Origin: Labrenzia sp. DG1229
Lineage (GTDB): Bacteria > Pseudomonadota > Alphaproteobacteria > Rhizobiales > Stappiaceae
DNA: 56,475 bases
Direction of reading: 5' to 3'
NCBI RefSeq assembly: GCF_000521215.1
Contig: NZ_KI928919.1
Coordinates: forward strand, 877,066 to 933,540
Shown here: in pieces, positions 16,703-25,668 of the stretch
How the letters are laid out: every line of letters starts with the position of its first letter
Numbering within the stretch: the first letter of the stretch is position 1
Position numbers and translations under genes: made by a program
The notes under the pieces: model-generated
Database searches by the model: none
Told to the model about the DNA's origin: nothing
What the model saw: only the letters and a program-made list of their open reading frames with translations

Positions 16703-17590
16703 ATGACCAATCCCGACATGGCCAGCCGCGCCCATATTATCGCGCAAGCTCTGCCTTACATGCAGCGCTATGACGACAGGACTGTGGTGGTGAAGTACGG
16801 CGGTCATGCGATGGGCGACCCTTCACTTGGCCAGGCCTTTGCGCGCGACATCACGCTGCTGCGTCAGTCGGGTGTAAATCCGGTCGTGGTGCATGGCGGC
16901 GGGCCGCAGATCGGAAAGATGCTGCAACGGCTCAACATCGTCAGTGAATTCAAGGCCGGCCTCCGCGTGACCGACAAGGCCACGGTCGAAGTCGTGGAGA
17001 TGGTTCTTGCCGGGTCGATCAACAAGGAAATCGTCCAGATGATCAATGCCGAAGGCGGCCGAGCTGTCGGCCTGTGCGGCAAGGACGGCAATCTGGTTAC
17101 CGCTCGAAAACTCAACCGAACTGTCGTCGATCCGGACAGCAACATCGAAAACGTTGTCGATCTCGGTTTCGTCGGCGAGCCTGCCAGCGTCGACCCGACG
17201 GTGCTCCGGCTGGTACTCAAGGAAGCCATCATACCGGTCGTTGCCCCGGTCGCGCATGGCGAGGACGGAGAGACCTACAACATCAACGCGGATACCGCGG
17301 CAGGCGCGATCGCCGGATCGCTCAACGCCAAGCGCCTGCTGTTCCTCACGGATGTTCCCGGCGTCCTCGACAAGGACGGCAATCTGATCAAGCAGCTCAG
17401 CGTTGCCAAGGCACGCGAACTGATGAAGGACGGTACCATTTCGGGCGGGATGATCCCCAAGGTCGAAACCTGCATCGAGGCGCTCGACAAGGGCGTGGAA
17501 GGCGTCGTTATCCTGAACGGCAAGGTTTCCCATGCCGTCCTGCTTGAACTGTTCACCGATGGCGGCGCAGGGACGTTGATCCGCCCGTGA
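16703..17590 (+). CDS. argB: Acetylglutamate kinase
   Basis: The 295-residue protein catalyses ATP-dependent phosphorylation of N-acetylglutamate, the second step of arginine biosynthesis. Visible motifs are VVKYGGHAM near the N-terminus, [10 protein letters not shown] for substrate binding, and the C-terminal [13 protein letters not shown] and [11 protein letters not shown], where Lys and the glycine-rich turns contact nucleotide. The N-terminal helix ([17 protein letters not shown]) is the type found in arginine-sensitive hexameric enzymes, so feedback inhibition is likely. ATG 16703 is favoured over TTG 16700; no strong ribosome binding site is evident. The stop overlaps the next start (GTGA). 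Confidence 0.96.
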   Translation: MTNPDMASRAHIIAQALPYMQRYDDRTVVVKYGGHAMGDPSLGQAFARDITLLRQSGVNPVVVHGGGPQIGKMLQRLNIVSEFKAGLRVTDKATVEVVEMVLAGSINKEIVQMINAEGGRAVGLCGKDGNLVTARKLNRTVVDPDSNIENVVDLGFVGEPASVDPTVLRLVLKEAIIPVVAPVAHGEDGETYNINADTAAGAIAGSLNAKRLLFLTDVPGVLDKDGNLIKQLSVAKARELMKDGTISGGMIPKVETCIEALDKGVEGVVILNGKVSHAVLLELFTDGGAGTLIRP

Positions 17591-18330
17591 CCGGTAAACG
17601 CATTTTGCCCCTGGAGGGCCAGCACGCACATCGCCAGGACCTCAGGGTCTTCAAGGGTGTCGAAGCCTGGGTTTTCGATCTGGACAACACACTCTACCCT
17701 CACGAGGCGGATCTCTTTTCCCAGATAGACGAACAGATCGCGCTTTATGTGCAGAAAGTCCTGGACCTGAACCGGTCCGAAGCAATGGTGCACCAGAAGG
17801 CGCTCTATCACGAACATGGAACAACTCTGCGTGGCTTGATGACAACGCAGAAAATCGATCCTGACGATTATCTCGCGTTCGTTCACGACATCGATTATTC
17901 CGGCCTAGAACCCAACCCCGACCTGAGCGCAGCGATCGACGCGCTTCCCGGCAAGAAGTTCATCTTCACAAATGGCGACCGGCCGCATGCCGAACGGACC
18001 GCTGCGGCCCTGGGCATATCCGACAATTTCGAAGACATTTTCGATATCGTCTCCGCTGATCTCGTGCCAAAGCCAAATCGTGAGACCTATGACAAGTTCA
18101 TTGACCTCACCGGAATTTCCCCCGCCCGGGCAGCCATGTTCGAAGATCTTTCCAAGAACCTGAGCGTTCCCCATCAACTTGGCATGCGCACGGCGCTTAT
18201 TGTTCCGAAGGGTTCACGGGACGTCTTCCAGGAAAGCTGGGATCTCGAAGGCGATCCCTACCCTCATGTCGATTTTGTCACCGAAGACCTGACAGGCTTC
18301 CTGAGGGCTGTCTTGGGTGCACTGAGCTAA
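17587..18330 (+). CDS. HAD-family pyrimidine 5'-nucleotidase
   Basis: The 247-residue protein starts at GTG 17587, overlapping the argB stop by four bases. It is a HAD hydrolase of the SDT1/YjjG-like pyrimidine 5'-nucleotidase group: motif I is FDLDNTLYP (nucleophile Asp31, acid Asp33), motif [15 protein letters not shown], motif III Lys in [13 protein letters not shown], and motif IV FEDLSKN. It probably dephosphorylates UMP or CMP-like nucleotides or acts in housecleaning. Coupling to argB is common in rhizobial relatives, where dapD is often close behind; here the accessory block to 24.3 kb intervenes. Confidence 0.87.
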   Translation: MTGKRILPLEGQHAHRQDLRVFKGVEAWVFDLDNTLYPHEADLFSQIDEQIALYVQKVLDLNRSEAMVHQKALYHEHGTTLRGLMTTQKIDPDDYLAFVHDIDYSGLEPNPDLSAAIDALPGKKFIFTNGDRPHAERTAAALGISDNFEDIFDIVSADLVPKPNRETYDKFIDLTGISPARAAMFEDLSKNLSVPHQLGMRTALIVPKGSRDVFQESWDLEGDPYPHVDFVTEDLTGFLRAVLGALS

Positions 18331-18723
18331 AGTGCGCGGGCCCACGAAAATACACTCAAATTCACGGGCATGGAACGCTCTTTGAGACGGAACGCACCGC
18401 CGGACCGCGCATATGATTTCTCAAGATGATGATGAGGATCTGGTGAGATTGCCAAAGGTAAAGCGTCGCGTTTGTCAGTGCTTATCTGACGCTCGGCTAT
18501 CGAGGTTTCAAAACCGGGGAATGCCGTTAGCCAGTCTTGTGGGCGGTCGACACCAATCATTGGCTGCGCCCACAGGATTTACCGGCAGGATCAATCGTCA
18601 GGATTTACCGACATCGGACTGAGAGGGAAGCGGCGATCGATTGCCGTTTTCACCGAGAGTATTCTTATTTCCAAAAAACTCCTCTAGATTGAGTAAAACT
18701 CAACTCGTGGAACGTGATCTCAA
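18331..18723. other. Intergenic region upstream of the LysR gene
   Basis: These 393 bases after the nucleotidase gene hold no convincing gene. Codon use in short open frames is random-looking. The last 40 bases hold a perfect inverted repeat, annotated separately, that probably controls the LysR gene. This is the left border of the accessory block. Confidence 0.5.
18689..18703. promoter_or_regulatory. Perfect inverted repeat before the LysR gene
   Basis: TTGAGT and ACTCAA flank AAA, a 15-base perfect repeat ending 20 bases before the ATG. LysR proteins often bind a T-N11-A palindrome near their own start, and this site fits that pattern. Its role is inferred. Confidence 0.4.
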
Positions 18724-19593
18724 ATGGCTTCCCTGCGCGCCCTTCATGCCTTTTCCCTGCTGGCCCGTCATGGCCGCGCGTCGATTGCAGCCGAAAAACT
18801 CGGAGTCTCGCCGTCGGCTCTTTCCCACCTGATGCGCAAGCTCGAGAGCGAACTGGGGGCAACACTGGTCAACCGTGACGGTCGCGGTCTGTCACTGACC
18901 GACGAGGGCCAGCGCCTGGCCCTTAGTCTGGGCGATGCTTTCGACCGGATCGAGGAAGCCGTCGACAGCTTCAAGCGGCGCGGACGGACAGAATTGCGGA
19001 TCAGCACAGTCTCCACGTTCGCGACACGCTGGCTGATCCCCCGGCTGCCCGATTTTCAGGCCGAACAGCCCGACGTGGAGCTGCTCTTATCCGCCTCCAC
19101 ACGCATGGTCGATCTCGACCGGGAAAACTACGATTGTGCGATCCGGCTCGGCACGGGCAACTGGTCCAGTGTCGAAAGCCACCTGCTTTGGAATGAGCAT
19201 CTCGCCGTTGCCATGGCGCCAAGCCTCCTGAGCGGCAAGGATCCGTCGAACCCTCTGGTACTGTTGGACCTTCCGCTGCTGCACAGTTCTGCGCGGCGAA
19301 ACGACTGGACCGAATGGCTTGAAGAGGCTGGAATTTCACATCCCGATGTGCACTCGGGCACTGTCCTTCAGAGCCGCGATCTTGCGATCCAGGCTGCGAT
19401 CGCGGGCATGGGCACCATTGCGATCGACCGCCGCTTCATCTCCCAGGAACTCGACGCAGGTCATTTGATTTCACCCGACTGGCCGGTTCTCGAACTGGAA
19501 ACAGGCTACTGGTTCGTCAGATCTCCTGCGAGAACCCTGACCCGGCCCGTAGCAACGTTCAGGGAATGGCTGCAAGGTGCGGCCCGAACCTAG
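18724..19593 (+). CDS. LysR-family transcriptional regulator (GcvA-like)
   Basis: The 289-residue protein opens with a winged helix-turn-helix (SLRALHAFSLLARHGRASIA to LSHLMRKLESELGATLVNRD), followed by a type 2 periplasmic-binding-like effector domain starting LRISTVSTFATRWLIPRLPDF. That last motif is typical of the GcvA/amp-type subgroup. It is transcribed toward the AraC-type gene, and the two stops touch (TAGCTA). LysR genes usually control a divergent neighbour; upstream here is only the nucleotidase, in the same direction, so its target is not clear. Confidence 0.9.
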   Translation: MASLRALHAFSLLARHGRASIAAEKLGVSPSALSHLMRKLESELGATLVNRDGRGLSLTDEGQRLALSLGDAFDRIEEAVDSFKRRGRTELRISTVSTFATRWLIPRLPDFQAEQPDVELLLSASTRMVDLDRENYDCAIRLGTGNWSSVESHLLWNEHLAVAMAPSLLSGKDPSNPLVLLDLPLLHSSARRNDWTEWLEEAGISHPDVHSGTVLQSRDLAIQAAIAGMGTIAIDRRFISQELDAGHLISPDWPVLELETGYWFVRSPARTLTRPVATFREWLQGAART

Positions 19594-20610
19594 CTACCGT
19601 TCTGCTACGGTGGCCGCGCTGCGCGTCGCGGACGGCAGTTCGCCGAAATGAGAACGGTACTGACGTGCAAACCGGCTCCCGTCCCAAAAACCATGGAGTG
19701 CCGCAATGTCGCCGATTGAGTGACGGCAATAGCGTCTGTCAGTCAATTTGCGCCGGACATCGTGCAGCTTCAAGAGGCGAAGATAGGCAAGCGGTCCCAT
19801 CGCAACATGTGAGGAGAACGCCTGCTGGACCGATCGTTTCGATACATTCGTGAATTGTGCCAGCTCATTGGCACTCATTGACAGCGATGATCGCGATTTC
19901 AACGACGTCCTGCACTGCAGGAAACGTTCAAATACCCGATCTTCAGGACAACTGACCAATCGGGCAACGGACACATCAAGCGAGAGTTTCGATGCGACAC
20001 AGGCAATAAGGGCACGGCCGGCGACACTGTCCGAATTTCGCGTTTCGGGCTGGACCGCGCATTCCATCGCCGATATCGCGTCTTCGCGGATCCGTGCCGC
20101 CAAACCCGGAGCTTTCAGAAGACGCGGTTTGCCCGACAAGTGCTCCAGCCAGTCAGCCAGCGCAGGAGACAGGACATTCTGCTTCAAAAGCGTGGTTTTC
20201 CGGATCGCAACCGCCATCACCGACCCGTTGACGGGGCTGACCAGATGCAGGTTCCCCAACGGGGGTAATACAAATACATCCGCGTCGCTCATCTGCTGCC
20301 CCATGACGACAAAGGGAGCTGGAGCATTCAGCACGACACCGAAGGAAATGTGGTCGCTCGCTCCGATGACCTCCTGTTCAAGACCCTGGTTGCAAAACTC
20401 CATATGGACAGCAGCGTCAGGTCCGAGAAAAAGGGACAGGAACCTGCCACGGAAGGCGCCCGACGTCAGCTGGACGTAAGACTGTTCGTGACCCGTGAGC
20501 TGTTCCGCCTGCTGGTCGTAGTCGCAAAATATATTGTCGGCGAGGAAACCGCATTCTGCGCCAAAGCCATATCTGGGAAACCAACGCTTTGAAACCATTG
20601 TTCTTTTCAT
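19594..20610 (-). CDS. AraC-family transcriptional regulator (EutR-like layout)
   Basis: The 338-residue protein has an N-terminal cupin-like region (residues about 20-200, with LGPDAAVHMEFCNQGLEQE and DVFVLPPLG) and a C-terminal AraC DNA-binding domain beginning near MSANELAQFTNVSKRSVQQAF and ending SIGDIAALHGFWDGSRFARQYRSHFGELPS. ATG 20610 has GGAGGT thirteen bases upstream; ATG 20598 is an alternative. It is divergent from the alpha/beta hydrolase gene, with 110 bases between starts, and most likely regulates it. The effector is unknown. Confidence 0.87.
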   Translation of the reverse strand: MKRTMVSKRWFPRYGFGAECGFLADNIFCDYDQQAEQLTGHEQSYVQLTSGAFRGRFLSLFLGPDAAVHMEFCNQGLEQEVIGASDHISFGVVLNAPAPFVVMGQQMSDADVFVLPPLGNLHLVSPVNGSVMAVAIRKTTLLKQNVLSPALADWLEHLSGKPRLLKAPGLAARIREDAISAMECAVQPETRNSDSVAGRALIACVASKLSLDVSVARLVSCPEDRVFERFLQCRTSLKSRSSLSMSANELAQFTNVSKRSVQQAFSSHVAMGPLAYLRLLKLHDVRRKLTDRRYCRHSIGDIAALHGFWDGSRFARQYRSHFGELPSATRSAATVAER

Positions 20611-20720
20611 TGCGAACAGTCACACCTCCCTTGCGCTGAAGACCTACCACTCAGAGCCTTCCGTGGATTACGCTTGATCCAGTCAGAGGACCTGAAAACC
20701 AGTCACACCGGGAGGGTAGC

Positions 20721-21563
20721 ATGATCAAATATCTCATAGCTGCATTTGTGCTTTTCCTGACAATTCCGGCGCAGGCCGAAGATCGCTGGATGTCGATCCC
20801 GCCGGCCCCGCCAATGCCGGAAGCCGCGTCAAGCGGAACGGTGAATGTCAACGGCATCAACATGTATCATGCGATTTACGGGGATGCCGAAGGCACACCG
20901 ATCCTGCTGATCCACGGTGGTTTAGCCCATGGCGATATCTGGGCAACCCAGGTCGCCGACCTCATGCAGGATCACAAGGTGATTGTCGCCGATACCCGCG
21001 GTCACGGGCGCTCGACTAACGACGGCAGCGAGTACACCTACACCCGCCTGGCTGCAGACTACCTGTCGCTGCTCGACCAGATCGGTGTTGACCGCGTACA
21101 TCTGGTCGGCTGGTCGGATGGGGCGAATATCGGGTATTCGATTTCGCAGACAAATCCTGAGCGCCTGGCAAGCCATTTCGCCCATGCCGGCAACATCACG
21201 CTCGATGGTGTCGATCCGTCTGTCGAGACAAACGAGGTCTTTGGAACCTATGTTGGAATGATGGCGGGCGACTATGCCGAAATGTCACCGACCCCGGACG
21301 AGTTCGAGATTTTTTTGGGTGCGGTCGCCAAAATGTGGGGATCTTCAAAACCGGGTGGGCCCGACGCTCTCAAGTCCGTAACGGTCCCGACGCTGGTGGT
21401 TCAAAGCGAATTTGACGAGGCCATCCTAATGGACCACTCGAAGATGATCGCCGAGATCATGCCGAGCGCCGATTTCCTGATACTTGAGGATGTCAGTCAT
21501 TTTGCTTCGTTCCAGGCCGCCGACGAATACACCGATGCCATTCGGAAATTCATCGAACGCTGA
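20721..21563 (+). CDS. Exported alpha/beta hydrolase
   Basis: The 280-residue protein carries a Sec signal peptide (about residues 1-19, cleavage after PAQA), so it acts in the periplasm or outside. The fold is shown by the oxyanion segment LIHGGLAHGDIW, the nucleophile elbow VGWSDGA (Ser132), an acid in VQSEFDEAI and the catalytic His in LEDVSHFASF. GGGAGGG lies upstream of the ATG. It could be an esterase, a lactonase or a C-C hydrolase; the sequence does not decide. It is divergent from the AraC-type regulator. Confidence 0.87.
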   Translation: MIKYLIAAFVLFLTIPAQAEDRWMSIPPAPPMPEAASSGTVNVNGINMYHAIYGDAEGTPILLIHGGLAHGDIWATQVADLMQDHKVIVADTRGHGRSTNDGSEYTYTRLAADYLSLLDQIGVDRVHLVGWSDGANIGYSISQTNPERLASHFAHAGNITLDGVDPSVETNEVFGTYVGMMAGDYAEMSPTPDEFEIFLGAVAKMWGSSKPGGPDALKSVTVPTLVVQSEFDEAILMDHSKMIAEIMPSADFLILEDVSHFASFQAADEYTDAIRKFIER

Positions 21564-21673
21564 GCGCTCGATGAAAAGTACCAATTCGGTACAAACCCGT
21601 CGTCAATTGCATGGCGGGTTTGTCAGGCTTTCAAAAATCACCCTCATCCCGCAAGGATTATCAGCCACCCGGC

Positions 21674-22195
21674 TCAGTTTTCTTTCAACAACAGATCGCC
21701 CAGATGTATCGCGCATTCGGTTGCCTCGCCTCGATGCAGCGGCCAGTCCTGCATCAGACCTTCAACGATCAGCGTAATCTCGCCCTGCCGATCCGGCAGC
21801 CCCGACAACGCGGCGACTTCATGTGCAACGTCCGTTTTGTGCCTTGCCAGAAGGCTGCGAAGCCTTGTGTCCCTTGGAGCCGCAGCGACGGCGGCATGAA
21901 ACAGACATCCATGTGCTGCCTCGGTCGACATCCACTCTGAAACTCTTTCAAACAGCGTATGCAGAACAGGTTCTTCGTCCGATGGCAGCTCGGTGAAGAC
22001 GAACTGCATATAGCGCTGATGACGATGCTCCAACGCGCTCAGGACCATTTCTTCACGAGAGGGCATGTATTTGTACAACGTTCTGAGGCTGACGCCCGCT
22101 GCCTCGCGCAGGCTGTCGATGTTCGGCTCCGCGAACCCGTTTTCCGCAAAGGCGCGCTCCAGTCCTGCGGCAATTCTGGTTTTTGTGTCAGGCAT
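21674..22195 (-). CDS. TetR-family repressor
   Basis: The 173-residue protein has an N-terminal helix-turn-helix (RIAAGLERAFAENGF, then IDSLREAAGVSLRTLYKYMPSREEMV) and a helical ligand-binding C-terminus with a conserved GCLFHAAVAAAPRD stretch seen in many oxidoreductase-linked TetR proteins. It is divergent from the MDR oxidoreductase gene at 22262, with 66 bases between starts, and two similar inverted repeats lie in that gap. It very probably represses both itself and the oxidoreductase. No ribosome binding site is visible, so the mRNA may be nearly leaderless. Confidence 0.9.
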   Translation of the reverse strand: MPDTKTRIAAGLERAFAENGFAEPNIDSLREAAGVSLRTLYKYMPSREEMVLSALEHRHQRYMQFVFTELPSDEEPVLHTLFERVSEWMSTEAAHGCLFHAAVAAAPRDTRLRSLLARHKTDVAHEVAALSGLPDRQGEITLIVEGLMQDWPLHRGEATECAIHLGDLLLKEN

Positions 22196-22203
22196 GCTTG
22201 ACG

Positions 22204-22225
22204 AGGTAGAGCAAATCCTCTACCT
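22204..22225. promoter_or_regulatory. TetR operator 1
   Basis: AGGTAGAG and CTCTACCT are perfect inverted arms separated by six bases. The site lies 8-30 bases upstream of the TetR start. It shares the GTAGA-N8-TCTAC core with operator 2. Confidence 0.6.
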
Positions 22226-22231
22226 GAGCAA

Positions 22232-22249
22232 GTAGAACATTCATTCTAC
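22232..22249. promoter_or_regulatory. TetR operator 2
   Basis: GTAGAA and TTCTAC are perfect arms separated by six bases, the same core and spacing as operator 1 (centres 26 bases apart). It ends 12 bases before the oxidoreductase start, where bound repressor would block transcription. Confidence 0.6.
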
Positions 22250-22261
22250 CGAAACAAACCC

Positions 22262-23308
22262 ATGACCCTTCCTGACAAAATGAGCGGAGTCGTTCTTACC
22301 GGCCATGGCGGTCCCGAAGTACTCGAGTGGCGCGACGATCTGATCGTGCCAACACCCGGGCCGGGAGACGTTCTCGTCAAGGTCAGTGCAGCAGGCGTCA
22401 ACAATACGGATATCAACACCCGTATCGGCTGGTATTCGAAGGGTGACAATGATGCGGAGGACGCGGCCTGGACGGGAGTGGCGCTGAAACTTCCGCTCAT
22501 CCAGGGGGCTGATGCATGCGGGATCATCGTCGCCGTTGGTGAGGGTATAGACCCGTCGCGGATCGGCGACCGTGTCCTGATTGAACCGTGTCTGGTTGAA
22601 GCGGACGGAAAGATGCTTGCGTCGCCCTGGTACTTCGGATCTGAGTGCAATGGTGGCTTTGCAGAATTCACGAAGGTTGCAGGGCGGCACGCCCATACGG
22701 TTGACTGTGACCTGTCCGATGCAGAACTGGCCTCTTTTCCCTGCTCCTACTCCACGGCAGAAAACATGCTTGAGCGGACGCGGGTAAAAGCTGGCGACAC
22801 GGTCCTTGTCACCGGCGCCTCCGGGGGCGTCGGCTCTGCAACCATACAGCTTGCACGTGCGCGCGGGGCAGGCGTCATCGCCGTCACAAGCCCTTCGAAA
22901 GCCAAGACCCTGGAACAACTTGGCGCAGAGCGGACGCTGAACCGCGATGCCAACTACGCCGAAACGCTCGGTGTCAATTCAGTGGACGTAGTGATCGATC
23001 TCGTTGCGGGCGACAGATGGCCGTCTCTTCTGGATCTCATGAAGCCCGGTGGACGATATGCAGTTGCAGGTGCCATTGGAGGCCCGATCGTCGAGCTGGA
23101 TGTTCGAACGCTGTATCTGAAGGATCTGAGCTTCTTCGGCTGCACTGTCCTCGAACCGCAGGTGTTCGGAAATCTGGTGAAGAGGATCGAAAGCGACGAA
23201 ATCAAGCCACTTGTCGCGGAAACCTATGCGCTGCGAGACATTGGTACAGCGCAAAAAGCCTTCGGTGAAAAAGGTCACGTCGGAAAGATCGTTCTGAAGG
23301 TGAGTTGA
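22262..23308 (+). CDS. MDR-superfamily NAD(P)H-dependent oxidoreductase (quinone oxidoreductase-like)
   Basis: The 348-residue protein has the GroES-like N-terminal half (DVLVKVSAAGVNNTD) and a Rossmann domain with VLVTGASGGVGSATIQLA. The catalytic zinc ligands of true alcohol dehydrogenases are absent at the usual places, so a quinone oxidoreductase or enoyl reductase type of chemistry is more likely than zinc-dependent alcohol oxidation. It is divergent from tetR and flanked by the two operators, so expression is probably induced by an electrophile or quinone-like effector. It converges with the EamA exporter gene across a 63-base gap. Confidence 0.87.
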   Translation: MTLPDKMSGVVLTGHGGPEVLEWRDDLIVPTPGPGDVLVKVSAAGVNNTDINTRIGWYSKGDNDAEDAAWTGVALKLPLIQGADACGIIVAVGEGIDPSRIGDRVLIEPCLVEADGKMLASPWYFGSECNGGFAEFTKVAGRHAHTVDCDLSDAELASFPCSYSTAENMLERTRVKAGDTVLVTGASGGVGSATIQLARARGAGVIAVTSPSKAKTLEQLGAERTLNRDANYAETLGVNSVDVVIDLVAGDRWPSLLDLMKPGGRYAVAGAIGGPIVELDVRTLYLKDLSFFGCTVLEPQVFGNLVKRIESDEIKPLVAETYALRDIGTAQKAFGEKGHVGKIVLKVS

Positions 23309-23319
23309 CCCATTTCCTC

Positions 23320-23358
23320 ATCAAGCAGGATTGAAATGGAAACCAAATCCGGCTTGAT
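23320..23358. terminator. Possible bidirectional terminator
   Basis: ATCAAGC-A-GGATT pairs with AATCC-G-GCTTGAT, 12 pairs with one mismatch, between the convergent oxidoreductase and exporter genes. The flanking T and A runs are weak. Confidence 0.45.
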
Positions 23359-23371
23359 CAAAACGGATACT

Positions 23372-24277
23372 CTAGCCCACCAGGATAATCCCGACGACTG
23401 CCGCGACAATCAGGACGCACCCGAAGATCTCCGAACGCGCGATCACTTCCTTGAACACCAGCCAGGAGGCCAGGAAGGTGAAGACCAGTTCTATCTGCGC
23501 GAGCGCCCGGACATAGGCGACATTTTGAAGGGTCATGGCCGTGAACCAGCCGATGGAGCCGGCGACACCCGAAGCGCCGACCCAGATCGCGGAACGCCAG
23601 GCCTTCAAACTCTCGCGCAACTCGTCCGGTTCGCGGACAACCATCCAGATGGTCATCGCAAGCGTTTGAAACATGGTGGCGTAAACCAGCGCGGTCGCAG
23701 CCTGCATTGCGACGGTCGTCCCCTCCAGTGACAGGGATGCTGTCCTGTAGGCCACCGCTGATGCACCGAACAGGGCTGCGGATGCCAGTCCGATCAGCGC
23801 CGGACGGCCAACCAGGGAGTTTCGGACCGCCGAAATCGTCATCGGAACACGTGCCAGCGAGATCGTGATCACGCCTGCAATGCCTACCATGATGCAGAGA
23901 GCTGCGGTCCACGTCACGTGTTCACCAAGCACCACCAATCCGAAAAGGGCCGCCTGGATGGGCTCGGTCTTGGAGTAGGCAGTACCGACTGCAAAGTTGC
24001 GGAACGAAAACAGGTAGATCAGCAGAAAGGTCGCCAGGATCTGGGCAAGACCGCCGAGGGCTCCGGCAATCAGCAGCGTTGCTCCCGGCTGGGGCAATGG
24101 ATTGTCGAACACGAAATACAGGATCGAGGCATAAAGAAGCGCGAATGGAACGCCGTATCCGAAGCGGACAAATGTCGCACCGGTGTTGCCGAGCCTGCCC
24201 TTCAGATGCTTTTGCATCGCCGTTCGCAGGTTCTGGCAGAACGCCGCAAAAATTGTGATCGGGATCCAGAGTTCCAC
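23372..24277 (-). CDS. EamA/DMT-family exporter
   Basis: The 301-residue protein has nine to ten hydrophobic segments in two EamA repeats (about 5-140 and 150-300), with ELVFTFLASWLVFKEV as the repeat-end signature. Members export amino acids, nucleotides or other small metabolites and drugs. It ends the accessory block and may export a product or toxin of the neighbouring enzymes. An inverted repeat of AGATAA and TTATCT (24357-24374) lies 80 bases before its start. Confidence 0.87.
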   Translation of the reverse strand: MELWIPITIFAAFCQNLRTAMQKHLKGRLGNTGATFVRFGYGVPFALLYASILYFVFDNPLPQPGATLLIAGALGGLAQILATFLLIYLFSFRNFAVGTAYSKTEPIQAALFGLVVLGEHVTWTAALCIMVGIAGVITISLARVPMTISAVRNSLVGRPALIGLASAALFGASAVAYRTASLSLEGTTVAMQAATALVYATMFQTLAMTIWMVVREPDELRESLKAWRSAIWVGASGVAGSIGWFTAMTLQNVAYVRALAQIELVFTFLASWLVFKEVIARSEIFGCVLIVAAVVGIILVG

Positions 24278-24769
24278 GATGATCGCCTTTTCCCTCAGTT
24301 GATTTCAGATCATCCTATGCCGGTCGATTTCATTAGAAACTAGCGAAAAACAGAATAGATAAGTTATTTTATCTCAATTCAATTTCACGCATCCCTACCG
24401 GAAGTTCGTCTCGGAATCGATTGCGATCCCGGATTTTCATCCCGATTTGAAATGCCAATGCGGGGATCAGATATTCTCGGCCGGCGCAAACATCAGGGCA
24501 GCGGTCACGACAGCATCACGACGATCGGACCCGCAGCAGCCGGATGGCAATCAACTGCTGCTTCTGCCCATGCAGGTGATTGCCGCGCGCCCCGGCTCCA
24601 GTCAGGGCGACATGATCGTTGTACCAAGAGTGTTCAGTCGTCTTCTCGGTCCTTCAAGGCTCCGCAATGTCGTCTCTGGAACACATGACTTCCCCCCGGC
24701 GCTTGACAGGTCTTGGTCCGGCGGCTTAGGTCCGCGCACGAATTGTCAACGCCCGGAGACCTCTTTCAT
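24278..24769. other. Divergent region between the EamA gene and dapD
   Basis: These 492 bases hold no convincing gene. The left part (24330-24400) is AT-rich and contains the repeat AGATAA-N6-TTATCT. The right part holds a candidate dapD promoter at 24703-24731. This is the right border of the accessory block. Confidence 0.5.
24703..24731 (+). promoter_or_regulatory. Candidate promoter of dapD
   Basis: A perfect TTGACA (24703-24708) is followed after 17 bases by TTAGGT (24726-24731), a weak -10 box, about 39 bases before the dapD start. Confidence 0.4.
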
Positions 24770-25621
24770 ATGCCCCATGATCTTGCCGCCCTGTCCCAGA
24801 TTATCGACGCAGCTTTTGAAGACCGCGCTTCCATCGAAACCTCCACAACCGGTGAAGTCCGGGATGCCGTGGAAACCACGCTGAACCTTCTCGATCGTGG
24901 TGAACTGCGCGTTGCCGAGAAGAATGACGGTGACTGGGTCGTCAACCAATGGGCCAAGAAGGCGGTTCTCCTGTCGTTCCGGCTGAACCCCATGGAGGTG
25001 ATCAAGGGCGGGCCGGGAGAAGCCGTCTGGTGGGACAAGGTTTCCTCCAAATTCGACAGCTGGAGCGGTCCCGATTTTGAAAATGCCGGTTTCCGCGCCG
25101 TGCCGAACTGTACTGTCCGGCGCTCGGCCTTCATCGGCAAGGGCGTGGTGCTGATGCCGTCCTTCGTCAATCTCGGCGCTTATGTGGATGAAGGCACGAT
25201 GGTCGACACCTGGGCGACAGTCGGTTCCTGCGCCCAGATCGGCAAGAACGTGCACCTGTCCGGCGGCGTCGGTATCGGCGGCGTGCTGGAGCCGCTGCAG
25301 GCGGGGCCTGTGATCATCGAGGACAACTGCTTCATTGGTGCGCGCTCGGAAGTCGTGGAAGGCTGTATCGTGCGCGAAGGGGCCGTGCTGGGCATGGGTG
25401 TCTTTATCGGCAAATCGACACGTATCGTGAACCGCATGACCGGTGAAATCAGCTACGGTGAAGTACCGCCCTATTCCGTTGTCGTTGCCGGGTCCATGCC
25501 GACTTCCAGCCTGATGGGCAATGGCGCGGCGGCACCGAACCTCTACTGCGCCGTGATCGTGAAAACCGTCGATGAGAAGACAAGATCAAAGACCGCAATC
25601 AACGAATTGCTGCGCGACTGA
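24770..25621 (+). CDS. dapD: 2,3,4,5-tetrahydropyridine-2,6-dicarboxylate N-succinyltransferase
   Basis: The 283-residue enzyme transfers succinyl from succinyl-CoA to tetrahydrodipicolinate in the lysine and meso-diaminopimelate pathway. It has the helical N-terminal domain and a left-handed beta-helix of hexapeptide repeats ([35 protein letters not shown]). Family signatures are [17 protein letters not shown] and [18 protein letters not shown] 24770 is supported by GGAG eleven bases upstream; the open frame before it is not conserved. dapE lies 0.6 kb downstream on the other strand, so the two pathway genes converge. Confidence 0.96.
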   Translation: MPHDLAALSQIIDAAFEDRASIETSTTGEVRDAVETTLNLLDRGELRVAEKNDGDWVVNQWAKKAVLLSFRLNPMEVIKGGPGEAVWWDKVSSKFDSWSGPDFENAGFRAVPNCTVRRSAFIGKGVVLMPSFVNLGAYVDEGTMVDTWATVGSCAQIGKNVHLSGGVGIGGVLEPLQAGPVIIEDNCFIGARSEVVEGCIVREGAVLGMGVFIGKSTRIVNRMTGEISYGEVPPYSVVVAGSMPTSSLMGNGAAAPNLYCAVIVKTVDEKTRSKTAINELLRD

Positions 25622-25641
25622 TCCCTGTGCAGATCTCTGTT

Positions 25642-25667
25642 CTCCCGTTCCCTGGACGGAACGGGGG
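25642..25667 (+). terminator. Terminator-like hairpin after dapD
   Basis: CCCGTTCC pairs perfectly with GGAACGGG, extendable by two pairs, 20 bases after the dapD stop and just before the convergent membrane protein gene. There is no T-run. Confidence 0.45.
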
Positions 25668-25668
25668 A

